Source: Parasedimentitalea maritima (GTDB taxonomy: Bacteria > Pseudomonadota > Alphaproteobacteria > Rhodobacterales > Rhodobacteraceae). Taken from it: 64,000 nucleotides of DNA. The position numbers and the translations under genes were made by a program. Location of the stretch: assembly GCF_005771405.1 (NCBI RefSeq), contig NZ_VAUA01000003.1, forward strand, positions 248,001 through 312,000, written 5' to 3'. The notes under the pieces were generated by a model. That model saw nothing but the letters and a program-made list of their open reading frames with translations. It did no database searches and had not been told where the DNA came from. Shown in pieces: positions 1-8,276 of the stretch; within the stretch, counting starts at the first letter, position 1; every line of letters starts with the position of its first letter.

Positions 1-45
1 CGTCGGCAGCGCCGGACAATAGTGCCCGATAGTCCAGCGGGCCGG

Positions 46-1494
46 TCAGGCTCTCCAGAAACGGACAGTAAAAAGAACATAAACAGCCATCAATTCCAGC
101 CGACCAATCAACATGGCGGCGATCAGGATCCATTTGGCTGCGTCGTTCAGGCCGCCAAAATTTCCCGCAGGTCCAATACGGTCGCCCAGACCCGGTCCAA
201 CATTGGCCACCGCAGTAGCCGCCCCTGATACTGCTGTAGTGAAATCCAGCCCCGTCAACGCCAGCGCCCAAGCAACAATGCCAATAGTGACAACGAAAAA
301 TACAAAGAATGAGATAACCGAGCTAAGCACATCGTTGCCAACTTTGCGACCTTCATAGCGTGGAATAAAAACACCATGAGGCGCACGAATTCTTTGGATC
401 TGAACTTTGATCGAAGCAAACAGTAACTGATAGCGAAATATCTTTATCGAACAGGCCGTCGATCCAGCGCATCCGCCAACCAGACCGACGAAAAAGAACA
501 TCATGACTAGAAAACTGCCCCACTTCATATAGTCAACACTGGCGTATCCGGTGCCTGATATGATTGAAGTGATGTTGAACAGAGCCTCACGGACAGCTTG
601 CTCAATGTGATGCGGGAAAACTGTTGTCAGGATCACTGATGTGACAGCGACCAGTACCGCAATGATCACTAGAAACACATGGATTTGGCTGTCCCGCAGC
701 AGCGCCTTGCCCTGACCGTTCAGCAGTTGCACGTAGCGCACAAAAGGGAGCGCCGCGAGGATCATAAAAAACACTGCCGCATATTCAGCGGGTCCGGAAA
801 AGGCACCAAACGACGCGTCATAATTGGAAAACCCACCCGTGGAGACGGTGGTCAACGCGTGCACCAATGCGTCGAAGAATACCATGCCCAAAGCCCCATA
901 GACCAAGCCGCACAGCAACGTGAGTGCAATGTAGATCATTGATATCTGCCCAGCAATCTCCTGAGCGCGCGGCAGAATTTTACCCATGGTTTCAAATCCT
1001 TCGGATCGGAAAATTTGCATCCCCCCAACCCGAAGTTCCGGTAAAAAGACCATTGCCACCACAATGATGCCGATCCCTCCTAGCCATTGCAGAATGCCGC
1101 GCCATAACAGAATGCCGCGAGGTAGGTCGTCAAGGCCGGACAGAACGGTTGATCCTGTGGTGGTCATCCCAGACATAGCCTCAAAAAAGGCATCCACAAA
1201 TCGTGCTTCTGTGGCCCCCAGGACAAATGGAAGCGCACCAAACAGCGGCAGGGCCAGCCAAACACCCGTGGTAAGCAAAAAGGTCTGCTGAATGGTCAGC
1301 CCTTCGCGCACCCCATTGGCGCAGCTCAACGCAATCAAGCCGCCAGCGAGCACCGTGAAAACAGCACTCTGTAGAAAAACCGGCCATTGGCCATGGTCGT
1401 CGTACAGGTCGACCAACAAAGGAAACAGCATGGTCGCGCCCAGAATGGCGACCAGCAAACCAATGACATATCCAACGGGGCGAAGATCCAACAT
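46..1494 (-). CDS. trkH: TrkH-family potassium uptake membrane subunit
   Basis: This is the membrane subunit of a Trk-type K+ uptake system, which normally works with the NAD-binding protein TrkA. The 482-residue product has the four pore-loop signatures of the family: TTTGST at residues 111-116, TVSTGGFS at 216-223, SGTGYAS at 313-319 and NVGPG at 431-435, separated by hydrophobic segments. The ATG at 1494 (MLDLRPVGYV) is preferred over one ten codons upstream because it begins the first membrane helix. No trkA is in the window; it may lie beyond base 1 or elsewhere. Bases 1-45 follow the stop codon and are too short to assign. Confidence 0.93.
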   Translation of the reverse strand: MLDLRPVGYVIGLLVAILGATMLFPLLVDLYDDHGQWPVFLQSAVFTVLAGGLIALSCANGVREGLTIQQTFLLTTGVWLALPLFGALPFVLGATEARFVDAFFEAMSGMTTTGSTVLSGLDDLPRGILLWRGILQWLGGIGIIVVAMVFLPELRVGGMQIFRSEGFETMGKILPRAQEIAGQISMIYIALTLLCGLVYGALGMVFFDALVHALTTVSTGGFSNYDASFGAFSGPAEYAAVFFMILAALPFVRYVQLLNGQGKALLRDSQIHVFLVIIAVLVAVTSVILTTVFPHHIEQAVREALFNITSIISGTGYASVDYMKWGSFLVMMFFFVGLVGGCAGSTACSIKIFRYQLLFASIKVQIQRIRAPHGVFIPRYEGRKVGNDVLSSVISFFVFFVVTIGIVAWALALTGLDFTTAVSGAATAVANVGPGLGDRIGPAGNFGGLNDAAKWILIAAMLIGRLELMAVYVLFTVRFWRA

Positions 1495-1586
1495 AGCGCG
1501 CAGGGTTGGCGCCCAGCGCCCCAACTGTCAAGCAAAAGGCACCCTATTTGCAGCGGTTGGCACTCGTTACAAGTGGTCGAATGCGA

Positions 1587-2690
1587 TCATCCACGATGGA
1601 TCAATGTTGAAAACAACTTGGGGTCCAGACTGCGTGTTACAAAGCTGGGTCCCTGCGTCAGGACACTCACCGCGTCATGACTATGGAGGCTTTCCTGGTG
1701 GCTGGCGACAACCCTGAAATCGGCAATCCGAGGGTCCTGTTGCAAGGCTTCACAAAACAATCGCGCTGCATCCTCAACGAAGATCGGATTGGCTGCATTG
1801 AGCTCCGCAAAGGCCTGCTCATCCTCGCGCTTCACCATGACCTGGGTCTCGGTTGGGACCGCGCGCCGACAGTGATCAATCAGGTCTTCATACCACAGGC
1901 AATTGCTACCAGGTTTGACCTGCACCGAGATTCGCGCCACAGAGCGTTGTGAATGTGGCGTAGCCAGTTGCCCTCGGGCGGTGCGGGCATGTTCGCTGAG
2001 CTCCAGCGAACAGGGACAAGTCGACGAATAGACATAGTCCAGATGGATGATTTCCTCGCGCCGCCCATCATGGTCCACCAGTTCCAGCGCAATATCGTAG
2101 TATTGATACCCCGACAGGCCTGAACGTAGGCTATTGACCCGGGCAGGAAATGAAAAACGCATCTGGATACGCGCGTCTGGGCTGTCCAGATCGCTGAGGT
2201 AATCATCAAGCGCTGTCGCCATGACTTCAAAACTAAAGGTCCGATCCGCGTGCTTATAAAACGACCGCATGATGCGCGACATGTTGATGCCCTTCTTTTC
2301 CCCTTCAAGGCTGACTGTACCTGTGATTGAAGCCTCCAAGGTCAAATCGCCGCCGTCGCGGGTACGAAATCGGATAGGCAGTCGGAAGTTAGAAATGCCA
2401 ACATGTTGGATCAACTGCCGTGCGCCCCGGATCAGACTGGCTGGGCCGTTTTGCAGGTCCGGTAATGTCGCACGATATTGCTCGTCTGATTTGAAGTTTT
2501 CCGGATAGTCGCGCGACAGATCTGGATAGTTCCCCAGTTCTTGTCCCGGCAGCAATCGCGCCACGGCTGGATCGAGCTGGGCAACTTCGGTCACGCTTGC
2601 CTTTGACGCCCAATTTCGCAGAACCTTCAGTGCTGCTTCAGCAGCATCCCGGTTCGGGGCCTCATCCGTGTCACGAGGGTGTATAGTCAT
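1587..2690 (-). CDS. folE2: GTP cyclohydrolase FolE2 (type IB)
   Basis: It converts GTP to dihydroneopterin triphosphate, the first step of folate synthesis. The 367-residue length fits the FolE2 (COG1469) family rather than the shorter FolE. The family landmarks GEKKGINMSR (about 130-139) and the active-site STCPCS stretch (CPCS at 225-228) are present. FolE2 enzymes are known to function without zinc and often substitute for FolE when zinc is short; whether this genome also has FolE cannot be seen here. It reads in the same direction as trkH, with a gap of about 90 bases. Confidence 0.93.
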   Translation of the reverse strand: MTIHPRDTDEAPNRDAAEAALKVLRNWASKASVTEVAQLDPAVARLLPGQELGNYPDLSRDYPENFKSDEQYRATLPDLQNGPASLIRGARQLIQHVGISNFRLPIRFRTRDGGDLTLEASITGTVSLEGEKKGINMSRIMRSFYKHADRTFSFEVMATALDDYLSDLDSPDARIQMRFSFPARVNSLRSGLSGYQYYDIALELVDHDGRREEIIHLDYVYSSTCPCSLELSEHARTARGQLATPHSQRSVARISVQVKPGSNCLWYEDLIDHCRRAVPTETQVMVKREDEQAFAELNAANPIFVEDAARLFCEALQQDPRIADFRVVASHQESLHSHDAVSVLTQGPSFVTRSLDPKLFSTLIHRG

Positions 2691-2835
2691 CAGCCGGGCT
2701 TCCTTTGCTGTGCAGCTGCAGAGACGCTACAGACCAGTATTTTACCGATGTAACCAGGAAAATACAAAAGTGATCTCTCAAATGCGGCAGTTTTGTTGGC
2801 AAAGCTGCCGTACCGCATGTTCGGAAACAAAAAAA

Positions 2836-2903
2836 GGGGGCTGTCTGCCCCCTCTTGGCCTGACAGCCAATTCACCCCCGAGGATATTTTTGGCTAGATG
2901 AAG
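2836..2903. repeat. Interspersed intergenic element, copy 1
   Basis: This consists of a short hairpin GGGGG-CTGTCTG-CCCCC at 2836-2852, then CCCCCGAGGATATTT at 2875-2889 and CTAGATGAAG ending at 2903. The same hairpin, CCCCCGAGGATATTT box and CTAGATGAAG tail occur at 6847-6895. Both copies lie between genes near a gene end. The GC-rich hairpin could act as a 3' processing or termination signal for metZ on the minus strand, but there is no long T run. Confidence 0.7.
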
Positions 2904-2951
2904 CCAGGACCAGGGTAGATAGAACATTCATTGACTTGACTGCCGGGAACA

Positions 2952-4142
2952 TCAGCTCAGTGTCGTGTCCAGTGCCTGTCTTAGATCCGCAATCAAATCA
3001 TCCGCATCTTCAAGGCCAACCGAGAAACGTACCAGTCCCGGCGTAATGCCCAGCTCATCTTTCAGCTCATCCGGAAGGCGTTGGTGTGTTGTCGTTGCAG
3101 GGTGCGTAGCAATGGACTTGGCATCGCCGAGATTGTTGGAAATAACCGCAATGGTCATCGCATTCAGGAACTTGAATGCCGCGTCTTTGCCATCCTTCAG
3201 ATCCAGCGACAAAACCGTGCCTCCCTTGCCACCAAGCTGTCGCTGAACCAGCGCGTTCTGCGCATGACCCGGCAAGCCAGGGTAAAGGGTACGCACCAGT
3301 GCTGGGTGCCCTTCCAGCGCAGTTGCAATTTTCAACGCACTCTCCGCCTGCGCATTGACCCGTAGGGAAATGGTCTCAAGCCCTTTCAGCAACACCCATG
3401 CGTTAAATGGGCTGAGGGAGCCGCCGGTATGTTTCATGTAGGGTTCTAGCGTGCCACGGATAAAATCCTTGGTCCCCAACACCACCCCACCGAGTGCACG
3501 TCCCTGACCGTCTATGTGTTTGGTCGCGGAGTAAATCACCACATCTGCGCCCTGCGAAATGGCGTTGGAAAACACAGGCGTAGAAAACACATTGTCGACC
3601 ACTACCGTTGCACCAACCCCATGAGCGATCTCTGCCACGGCTGCGACGTCAATCACTTCGAGAGTTGGGTTTGACATGGACTCGAAAAACACGGCCTTGG
3701 TATCCGGTCGCATGGCGGCGCGCCATTGGTCCAGATCGGTGCCATCAACAAAGGTGACCTCAACGCCAAAACGACCCAAGACACTTTCAAGAATGTAAAG
3801 ACACGACCCGAACAACGCCTTGGCTGATACCACATGGTCGCCGGACTTAAGCATTGATGTCAACGCGCCGTTGACCGCTGCCATCCCCGATGCGGTGGCA
3901 AAGGCATCCTCGGCCCCTTCCAGTTCGGCAATGCGATCTTCGAACATCGCAACCGTTGGATTGCCATACCGTGCATAAATGAATTCATCCGGACCAGTTT
4001 CTATAAACCGCGCTTCGGCTTGCTCTGCACTGTCGTAGACAAACCCTTGGGTCAGGAAAATTGCTTCGCTGACTTCGTTGTACTGGCTACGCCGAGTGCC
4101 ACCATGTACCATTTTGGTAGCTTTGTTCCAGTTCTCACTCAT
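2952..4142 (-). CDS. metZ: O-succinylhomoserine sulfhydrylase
   Basis: A PLP enzyme of the Cys/Met metabolism family that makes homocysteine from O-succinyl- (or O-acetyl-) homoserine and sulfide, in the direct-sulfhydrylation branch of methionine synthesis. The PLP lysine is K208 in SATKHIDGQGR, and the family motif YARYGNPT lies near residue 56. The ATG at 4142 is chosen because AGGAGGA sits about 8 bases upstream; a GTG one codon earlier is less likely. The gene is preceded by a SAM-II riboswitch and an intrinsic terminator, so it should be shut off when S-adenosylmethionine is plentiful. MetB/MetY-type activity cannot be fully excluded, but the sequence and the riboswitch fit MetZ best. 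Confidence 0.93.
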   Translation of the reverse strand: MSENWNKATKMVHGGTRRSQYNEVSEAIFLTQGFVYDSAEQAEARFIETGPDEFIYARYGNPTVAMFEDRIAELEGAEDAFATASGMAAVNGALTSMLKSGDHVVSAKALFGSCLYILESVLGRFGVEVTFVDGTDLDQWRAAMRPDTKAVFFESMSNPTLEVIDVAAVAEIAHGVGATVVVDNVFSTPVFSNAISQGADVVIYSATKHIDGQGRALGGVVLGTKDFIRGTLEPYMKHTGGSLSPFNAWVLLKGLETISLRVNAQAESALKIATALEGHPALVRTLYPGLPGHAQNALVQRQLGGKGGTVLSLDLKDGKDAAFKFLNAMTIAVISNNLGDAKSIATHPATTTHQRLPDELKDELGITPGLVRFSVGLEDADDLIADLRQALDTTLS

Positions 4143-4170
4143 CACATGTCCTCCTGCGCCTGTCGCGCAT

Positions 4171-4204
4171 AAAAAAACCCCAATTCGGCCAAGCGAAAAG
4201 GGGG
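4171..4204 (-). terminator. Riboswitch-controlled intrinsic terminator before metZ
   Basis: On the minus strand, CCCC and TTCG pair with CGAA and GGGG around a CTTGGC loop, with two T-T mismatches in the stem, followed directly by seven T residues. It sits in the metZ leader about 30 bases before the start codon and just after the SAM-II aptamer. This is the arrangement expected for transcription attenuation. Confidence 0.8.
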
Positions 4205-4218
4205 TCCCTTACATCCTG

Positions 4219-4274
4219 ACCTCTTTAGCGGGTGTGTTTAACGTGGCCCGCAATCCGGTAACAAATCGCCACGA
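4219..4274 (-). promoter_or_regulatory. SAM-II riboswitch aptamer upstream of metZ
   Basis: Reading the minus strand, GTGGCGATTTG is followed by CCGGATTGC, then GCCACGTTAAA, then CGCTAAAGAGG. The GTGGC and GCCAC arms form the first stem. The spaced blocks GATTTG, TTGC, CACGTTAAA and CGCTAAAGAGG match the SAM-II (metA motif) consensus known from alphaproteobacteria, where it controls metA, metZ and related genes. A terminator follows within 20 bases. This is recognition from memory of the consensus; a covariance search was not run. Confidence 0.88.
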
Positions 4275-4463
4275 GTTCTATCCCCCGCCCATACGACGCC
4301 AGTGTGCCCACGTCAAGTTTTCGGAGAACGGTAACCATACAAGAACTGTACGAAAGCAACAGTAGAGACCCACATCACGCATTTTTGCGCAGCAGCTGCC
4401 GCTCCCCTCTTGCCGTCAACGCGCAAAAGATCAAGATCGCAATCAGCCAATTAGGGGGAAATC

Positions 4464-5162
4464 ATGCAACAGCCGATACAGCTGTATTACTGGCCAACAC
4501 CAAATGGATGGAAAATCTCCATCGCGCTCGAAGAAATGGGCCTGCCCTATGATCTGAACCTGATCAACATCTCCAAAGGAGATCAGTTTGCTCCTGATTT
4601 TCTGAAAATTGCGCCAAACAACCGAATGCCAGCAATCACCGACCCTGATGGCCCGGACGGTGCCCCCATCTCACTGTTTGAGAGCGGCGCTATCCTGATG
4701 TATTTGGCCCGAAAAACCGGACGGTTCTATGGTGAGGATGAACGAACCAAGCTGTCGGTAGATCAATGGTTGATGTGGCAAATGGGCGGAGTTGGACCAA
4801 TGGCAGGTCAGGCACACCATTTTTTGAAGTATGCGCCCAAAATGGATCCCCCCCAGGACATCCCTTATGCCAAGGACCGCTATCGGGCAGAAGTTGCCCG
4901 GTTGTATGGGGTACTAGACCGACAGTTGGCCGGGAATGAATATGTGGCAGGCGACGACTATAGCATTGCTGATATGGCGATTTGGCCCTGGGCATCACTC
5001 TGGGAAGGGCAACAGCAATCCCTGAAGGACAAACCCCACCTTACTCGCTGGCTAGACTTGGTTGGCAAACGACCGGCAGTGGTTGCAGGTCACGCTTTGG
5101 CCCTCGAATTGCGCACTGGCTCGCAAAGCAAAACGGCACAAGATCTATTGTTCAAACGATAG
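4464..5162 (+). CDS. Glutathione S-transferase family protein (YfcG/YghU-like)
   Basis: A 232-residue cytosolic GST-fold protein. The N-terminal thioredoxin-like domain starts with YYWPTPNGWKISIALEE and carries the cis-Pro/ESGAI segment (FESGAILMYLA) that binds the glutathione gamma-glutamyl group. An all-helical C-terminal domain follows (ADMAIWPW). The TPNG motif resembles the YfcG/YghU group, which act as disulfide-bond reductases on glutathione rather than on bulky xenobiotics. AGGGGGAAATC before ATG provides the ribosome site. It is transcribed divergently from metZ; the functional link is inferred only from its family. Confidence 0.88.
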   Translation: MQQPIQLYYWPTPNGWKISIALEEMGLPYDLNLINISKGDQFAPDFLKIAPNNRMPAITDPDGPDGAPISLFESGAILMYLARKTGRFYGEDERTKLSVDQWLMWQMGGVGPMAGQAHHFLKYAPKMDPPQDIPYAKDRYRAEVARLYGVLDRQLAGNEYVAGDDYSIADMAIWPWASLWEGQQQSLKDKPHLTRWLDLVGKRPAVVAGHALALELRTGSQSKTAQDLLFKR

Positions 5163-5171
5163 CGGCAGCCT

Positions 5172-5194
5172 GCAGCGCACCATAGGTGCGCTGC
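5172..5194 (+). terminator. Terminator hairpin after GST gene
   Basis: GCAGCGCACC and GGTGCGCTGC form a perfect 10-bp stem with an ATA loop ten bases after the GST stop. A second small hairpin (CACATC/GATGTG) follows at 5217-5231. There is no T run, so it could equally be a 3'-end stabilising structure. Confidence 0.55.
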
Positions 5195-5253
5195 TTGGCC
5201 CAAGGCTTATGGGTCACATCTGTGATGTGGCACCAAAGCGCGGGAGTTTTTGA

Positions 5254-5871
5254 CTATTCGGCGGCATCCGGTGTGTCTTCGCTCTCTTCGCCGTATTTTT
5301 GGAATAATGCACTTTGGGACATGAAGAAGATAAAGACCCCGGCTGTCAGGCCAAATGTTTTGAAATAGACCCAGTTGTCAGTGCTCTGCGTGCGCCAGAT
5401 CAACTCGTTCAATAGGGCCAGCCCCAAAAAGAACCCGCACAGGCGACGGGTCAGGATCATCCAACCTTCTTGCTGCATCGGCAGAACCTCCTCCATCACC
5501 ACCTTCAGATAGCTCTTGCCCCGTAGCAGGCCAAAACCCAACATACCGCCAAACAACAAGTAGATAATTGTCGGCTTCATTTTGAAAAATCGTTCATCGT
5601 TGAACCAGACCGACAAGCTGCCAAATACAATTACCAGAACCAAGGTGGCGATTTGCATTTTTGACAAATGGCCTGTGAGTTTCCACAGGATGCCTGACGA
5701 AAGAACCATCAATGGAATGAAGGCCGCCGTGACAATGATAAAACCCTGATAGTCGTTTCCTGCGATGGTAAAACTACTATCTCGCAACTTCAGGTAGCCG
5801 ATAAAGAACAGCACGATTGGCCCCATCTCCAGCACCATCTTCAAAGTTGGATTGATCTTTGCTTTGGCCAT
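5254..5871 (-). CDS. yciB: Inner membrane-spanning protein YciB (septation protein A family)
   Basis: A 205-residue multi-helix membrane protein of the YciB/IspZ family, associated with cell envelope synthesis and normal septation in enterobacteria and Shigella. Family features are the early LEMGPIVLFFIGY segment, the KPTIIYLLFGGMLGFG stretch and the LNELIWR motif, with five or six hydrophobic segments. It is the last gene of the ftsY-EamA-yciB run on the minus strand (39-base gap), an order common in Rhodobacterales. The C-terminus is acidic. The precise biochemical role of the family remains unsettled. Confidence 0.9.
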   Translation of the reverse strand: MAKAKINPTLKMVLEMGPIVLFFIGYLKLRDSSFTIAGNDYQGFIIVTAAFIPLMVLSSGILWKLTGHLSKMQIATLVLVIVFGSLSVWFNDERFFKMKPTIIYLLFGGMLGFGLLRGKSYLKVVMEEVLPMQQEGWMILTRRLCGFFLGLALLNELIWRTQSTDNWVYFKTFGLTAGVFIFFMSQSALFQKYGEESEDTPDAAE

Positions 5872-5909
5872 TGCCTGTCCTTTTATTCCATTCAGCGGGG
5901 CGGGCCGCC

Positions 5910-6812
5910 TTATCCGCCCATTTCCACTATCACGGCGCCCAGCGCGATCAAAGCCATCAGCGCAATTCTGCGGGGCCCTACGGTCTCTTTTAGCACCAGC
6001 CAGCCAATCAGCGCTGCAAACACTGTTGAGGTTTCACGCAGCACTGCAGCCTCACCAACCTTGTCGAGACGTGTTGCCAGCATCACCGCACCAAAAGACA
6101 TAAAGGCCACTATTCCGCCGAAGAACCCGCGCAGCATTAGCGGACCTGGTGTTGGCCGATCAGCCATTCTGCGCCACCGCAGGAACGCAAAGACCGGCAA
6201 CGCCGCGCCGTCTATCATGAAAAACCAGGCGAGAAAGGTGAACGGATCAGCCGTGGCTCGAATACCATATGCATCGTAGGTGGTGTAAAGTGCTACAAAC
6301 AACCCGGTAATCCCGGCGAGGGTTAAAGCAATGACCAGAGTATCGCGATTGGTTTCAAGATAGCGCAGGTTATACGCTGCGAGGCCGAAAATACCTACCA
6401 ATAGCACCAGAACGCCCGACCACTGGGTCAAAGTGAAGGTTTCACTAAACAGAAAATAGGCCCCGATCACCGTAAACAATGGGCCAGTTCCGCGCACGAC
6501 CGGATAGACCACTGTATAGGAGCCTTTGGTATAAGCCAGCGCCTGCAAGGTTTTATACAGGATATGAATAACCCAGACCGCTGCAAAAATGGGCCACATA
6601 TGCGGTTCGGGCCAAGGCACCACAAACAAAGCAAAAGGCGCCGCCATCAAGCAATAGGAAAAATCAATCGCCCCGCGTGACAACCATGGATCATGGCGGC
6701 CTTTTTGCAGCGCCCCAAACACCGCATGCAGCACAGCGGCCATCAAGGCGAGCATCAACGCCGCTTGATGGCCTGCTTGTGTGCCTTCCAGGGAGATCAG
6801 CCAATCGCTCAA
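5910..6812 (-). CDS. EamA/DMT-superfamily transporter
   Basis: A 300-residue membrane protein with two five-helix EamA repeats, typical of drug/metabolite transporters that export amino acids or other small metabolites. Repeat 1 has the characteristic YPVVRGTGPLFTVIGAYF segment and repeat 2 ends in VFAALIGWLVLKETVG, the conserved LxE position. It sits between ftsY and yciB. The substrate cannot be read from the sequence. Confidence 0.88.
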   Translation of the reverse strand: MSDWLISLEGTQAGHQAALMLALMAAVLHAVFGALQKGRHDPWLSRGAIDFSYCLMAAPFALFVVPWPEPHMWPIFAAVWVIHILYKTLQALAYTKGSYTVVYPVVRGTGPLFTVIGAYFLFSETFTLTQWSGVLVLLVGIFGLAAYNLRYLETNRDTLVIALTLAGITGLFVALYTTYDAYGIRATADPFTFLAWFFMIDGAALPVFAFLRWRRMADRPTPGPLMLRGFFGGIVAFMSFGAVMLATRLDKVGEAAVLRETSTVFAALIGWLVLKETVGPRRIALMALIALGAVIVEMGG

Positions 6813-6843
6813 GTGATTACTTGCCTTATGTCAGGTTGATATC

Positions 6844-6895
6844 GCCGGGGGCTGTCTGCCCCCGGACCCCCGAGGATATTTGCAGCTAGATGAAG
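6844..6895. repeat. Interspersed intergenic element, copy 2
   Basis: The hairpin GGGGG-CTGTCTG-CCCCC is at 6847-6863, with CCCCCGAGGATATTT at 6867-6881 and CTAGATGAAG at 6886-6895. It repeats the element at 2836-2903 with a shorter spacer between hairpin and box. It lies in the 91-base gap between ftsY and the EamA gene, so it would be inside the operon transcript. Confidence 0.7.
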
Positions 6896-6903
6896 AGGCC
6901 GGG

Positions 6904-7968
6904 TCAGGTTTTGTCCAAGCCAGTCAACGCCGCCGCAAAGTCCTGCGGATCAAACGGGGCAAGATCGTCAATCTGCTCACCCACACCAATTGCGTGGATT
7001 GGAAGGCCGAATTTATCTGCCAGAGCCACCAGCACACCACCACGAGCCGTGCCATCCAATTTGGTCATCACCAAACCCGAAACATCCGAAATTTTTTGGA
7101 ACACATCGACCTGATTCAACGCATTTTGGCCCGTGGTTGCATCCAGTACCAGCAATGTGTTGTGGGGAGCAGTGGGATCAACCTTACGGATCACCCGGAC
7201 AATCTTGGCCAGCTCCTCCATCAGATCAGAGCGGTTTTGTAGCCTTCCCGCCGTGTCGATCATCAGCAGATCAGCCCCGTCGTCTTGCGCCTTGGTCAAG
7301 GCATCAAAGGCCAGAGAGGCCGGGTCAGAGCCTTCGGGGGCCGTAAGAACCGGAACACCGGCACGATCTCCCCAGACCTGCAACTGTTCCACAGCAGCAG
7401 CGCGAAAGGTGTCGCCTGCAGCAATCACCACCGATTTTCCGGCTGCCTTAAACTGGCTGGCCAGCTTACCAATTGTAGTGGTTTTACCCGAGCCGTTTAC
7501 ACCAACCACCAGCACCACTTGTGGACGCTTGGAGTAGATCGGCATCGGTTTAGCAACATTTTCCATAATGCGGGCAATTTCTGCCGCCAGAAGGTTTTTA
7601 ATCTCACTGGATGACAGGCGTTTGCCAAAGCGGCCCTCGGCCATATTGGCGGTGACCCGTAGTGCGGTATCCACGCCCATGTCTGAACTAATCAGCAGCT
7701 CTTCGAGCTGTTCAAGCATGTCATCGTCCAGCACCCGTCGTGGCTCATCAATTTTTCGGCCGAGCAAGCGGCCAACCAAGCTCGGTGAGCTCGTTTCAGG
7801 AGCAGTCACCGCGGCAACATCTGGAGTGGTAACCGGCCCGGATGTCGACTCTGGTTCTGGTGTTGACACTGCAATTTCAGCCGCATCTTCGACAATAGCG
7901 TCCAACCCCTGTTCCAACTTCGAAGAAGACTTGAACAACCGGTCTTTTAACTTAGAGAAAAACGCCAT
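6904..7968 (-). CDS. ftsY: Signal recognition particle receptor FtsY
   Basis: The SRP receptor GTPase that docks ribosome-SRP complexes at the inner membrane. The 354-residue protein has a short acidic, Ser/Pro/Thr-rich A domain (about 1-65), then the N domain and the G domain. G-domain motifs are GVNGSGKTT (about 156-164), DTAGR (238-242) and TKLDGTARGG (302-311). The start at 7968 (MAFFSKLKDR) matches the usual FtsY N-terminus better than the start ten codons upstream. It heads the operon with EamA and yciB. Confidence 0.95.
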   Translation of the reverse strand: MAFFSKLKDRLFKSSSKLEQGLDAIVEDAAEIAVSTPEPESTSGPVTTPDVAAVTAPETSSPSLVGRLLGRKIDEPRRVLDDDMLEQLEELLISSDMGVDTALRVTANMAEGRFGKRLSSSEIKNLLAAEIARIMENVAKPMPIYSKRPQVVLVVGVNGSGKTTTIGKLASQFKAAGKSVVIAAGDTFRAAAVEQLQVWGDRAGVPVLTAPEGSDPASLAFDALTKAQDDGADLLMIDTAGRLQNRSDLMEELAKIVRVIRKVDPTAPHNTLLVLDATTGQNALNQVDVFQKISDVSGLVMTKLDGTARGGVLVALADKFGLPIHAIGVGEQIDDLAPFDPQDFAAALTGLDKT

Positions 7969-8276
7969 CTTAGTCTCCGCAAAGGGTTTCACACCCACCT
8001 AATGCGGATTGGTGCCACATGCAAAGCGCCTCAGGCAAATGTTGCAAAAAACTCGACCGAAGTCGCCGAATAACAAAAATCGTGAACTTTTACTTCGAAG
8101 CAAAGCTTCAGTTTCTGTTGCCAGAGCCAGATTGCGGCTACGCGCTGTTATCAAAAGGGCCAGAGCAACCACCAATGGAGCTTTCCCGTTAACTGTGTCA
8201 ATGCTTGCCCTGTTTGCTGGCTTAGGTCAAAGTTGTCTCCGCAAACCCCATCCCCGCGGAGAGTGAACCCCCTGTC
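7969..8276. other. Divergent intergenic region ftsY / alkB-like
   Basis: About 308 bases separate the two divergent genes and must hold both promoters. The open frames crossing it show no protein-like pattern. No clear operator, hairpin or RNA gene is visible. Confidence 0.5.

Noticed and set aside
1-45. Start of another gene before trkH
   Set aside because: The minus-strand frame reads plausibly (ESLTGPLDYRALLSGAAD) but only 15 codons are visible and no start codon is seen.
8009-8266. 85-residue frame between ftsY and the alkB-like gene
   Set aside because: Sequence is Arg/Lys/Leu-rich without domain pattern and it would fill the divergent promoter region; a chance frame is more likely.
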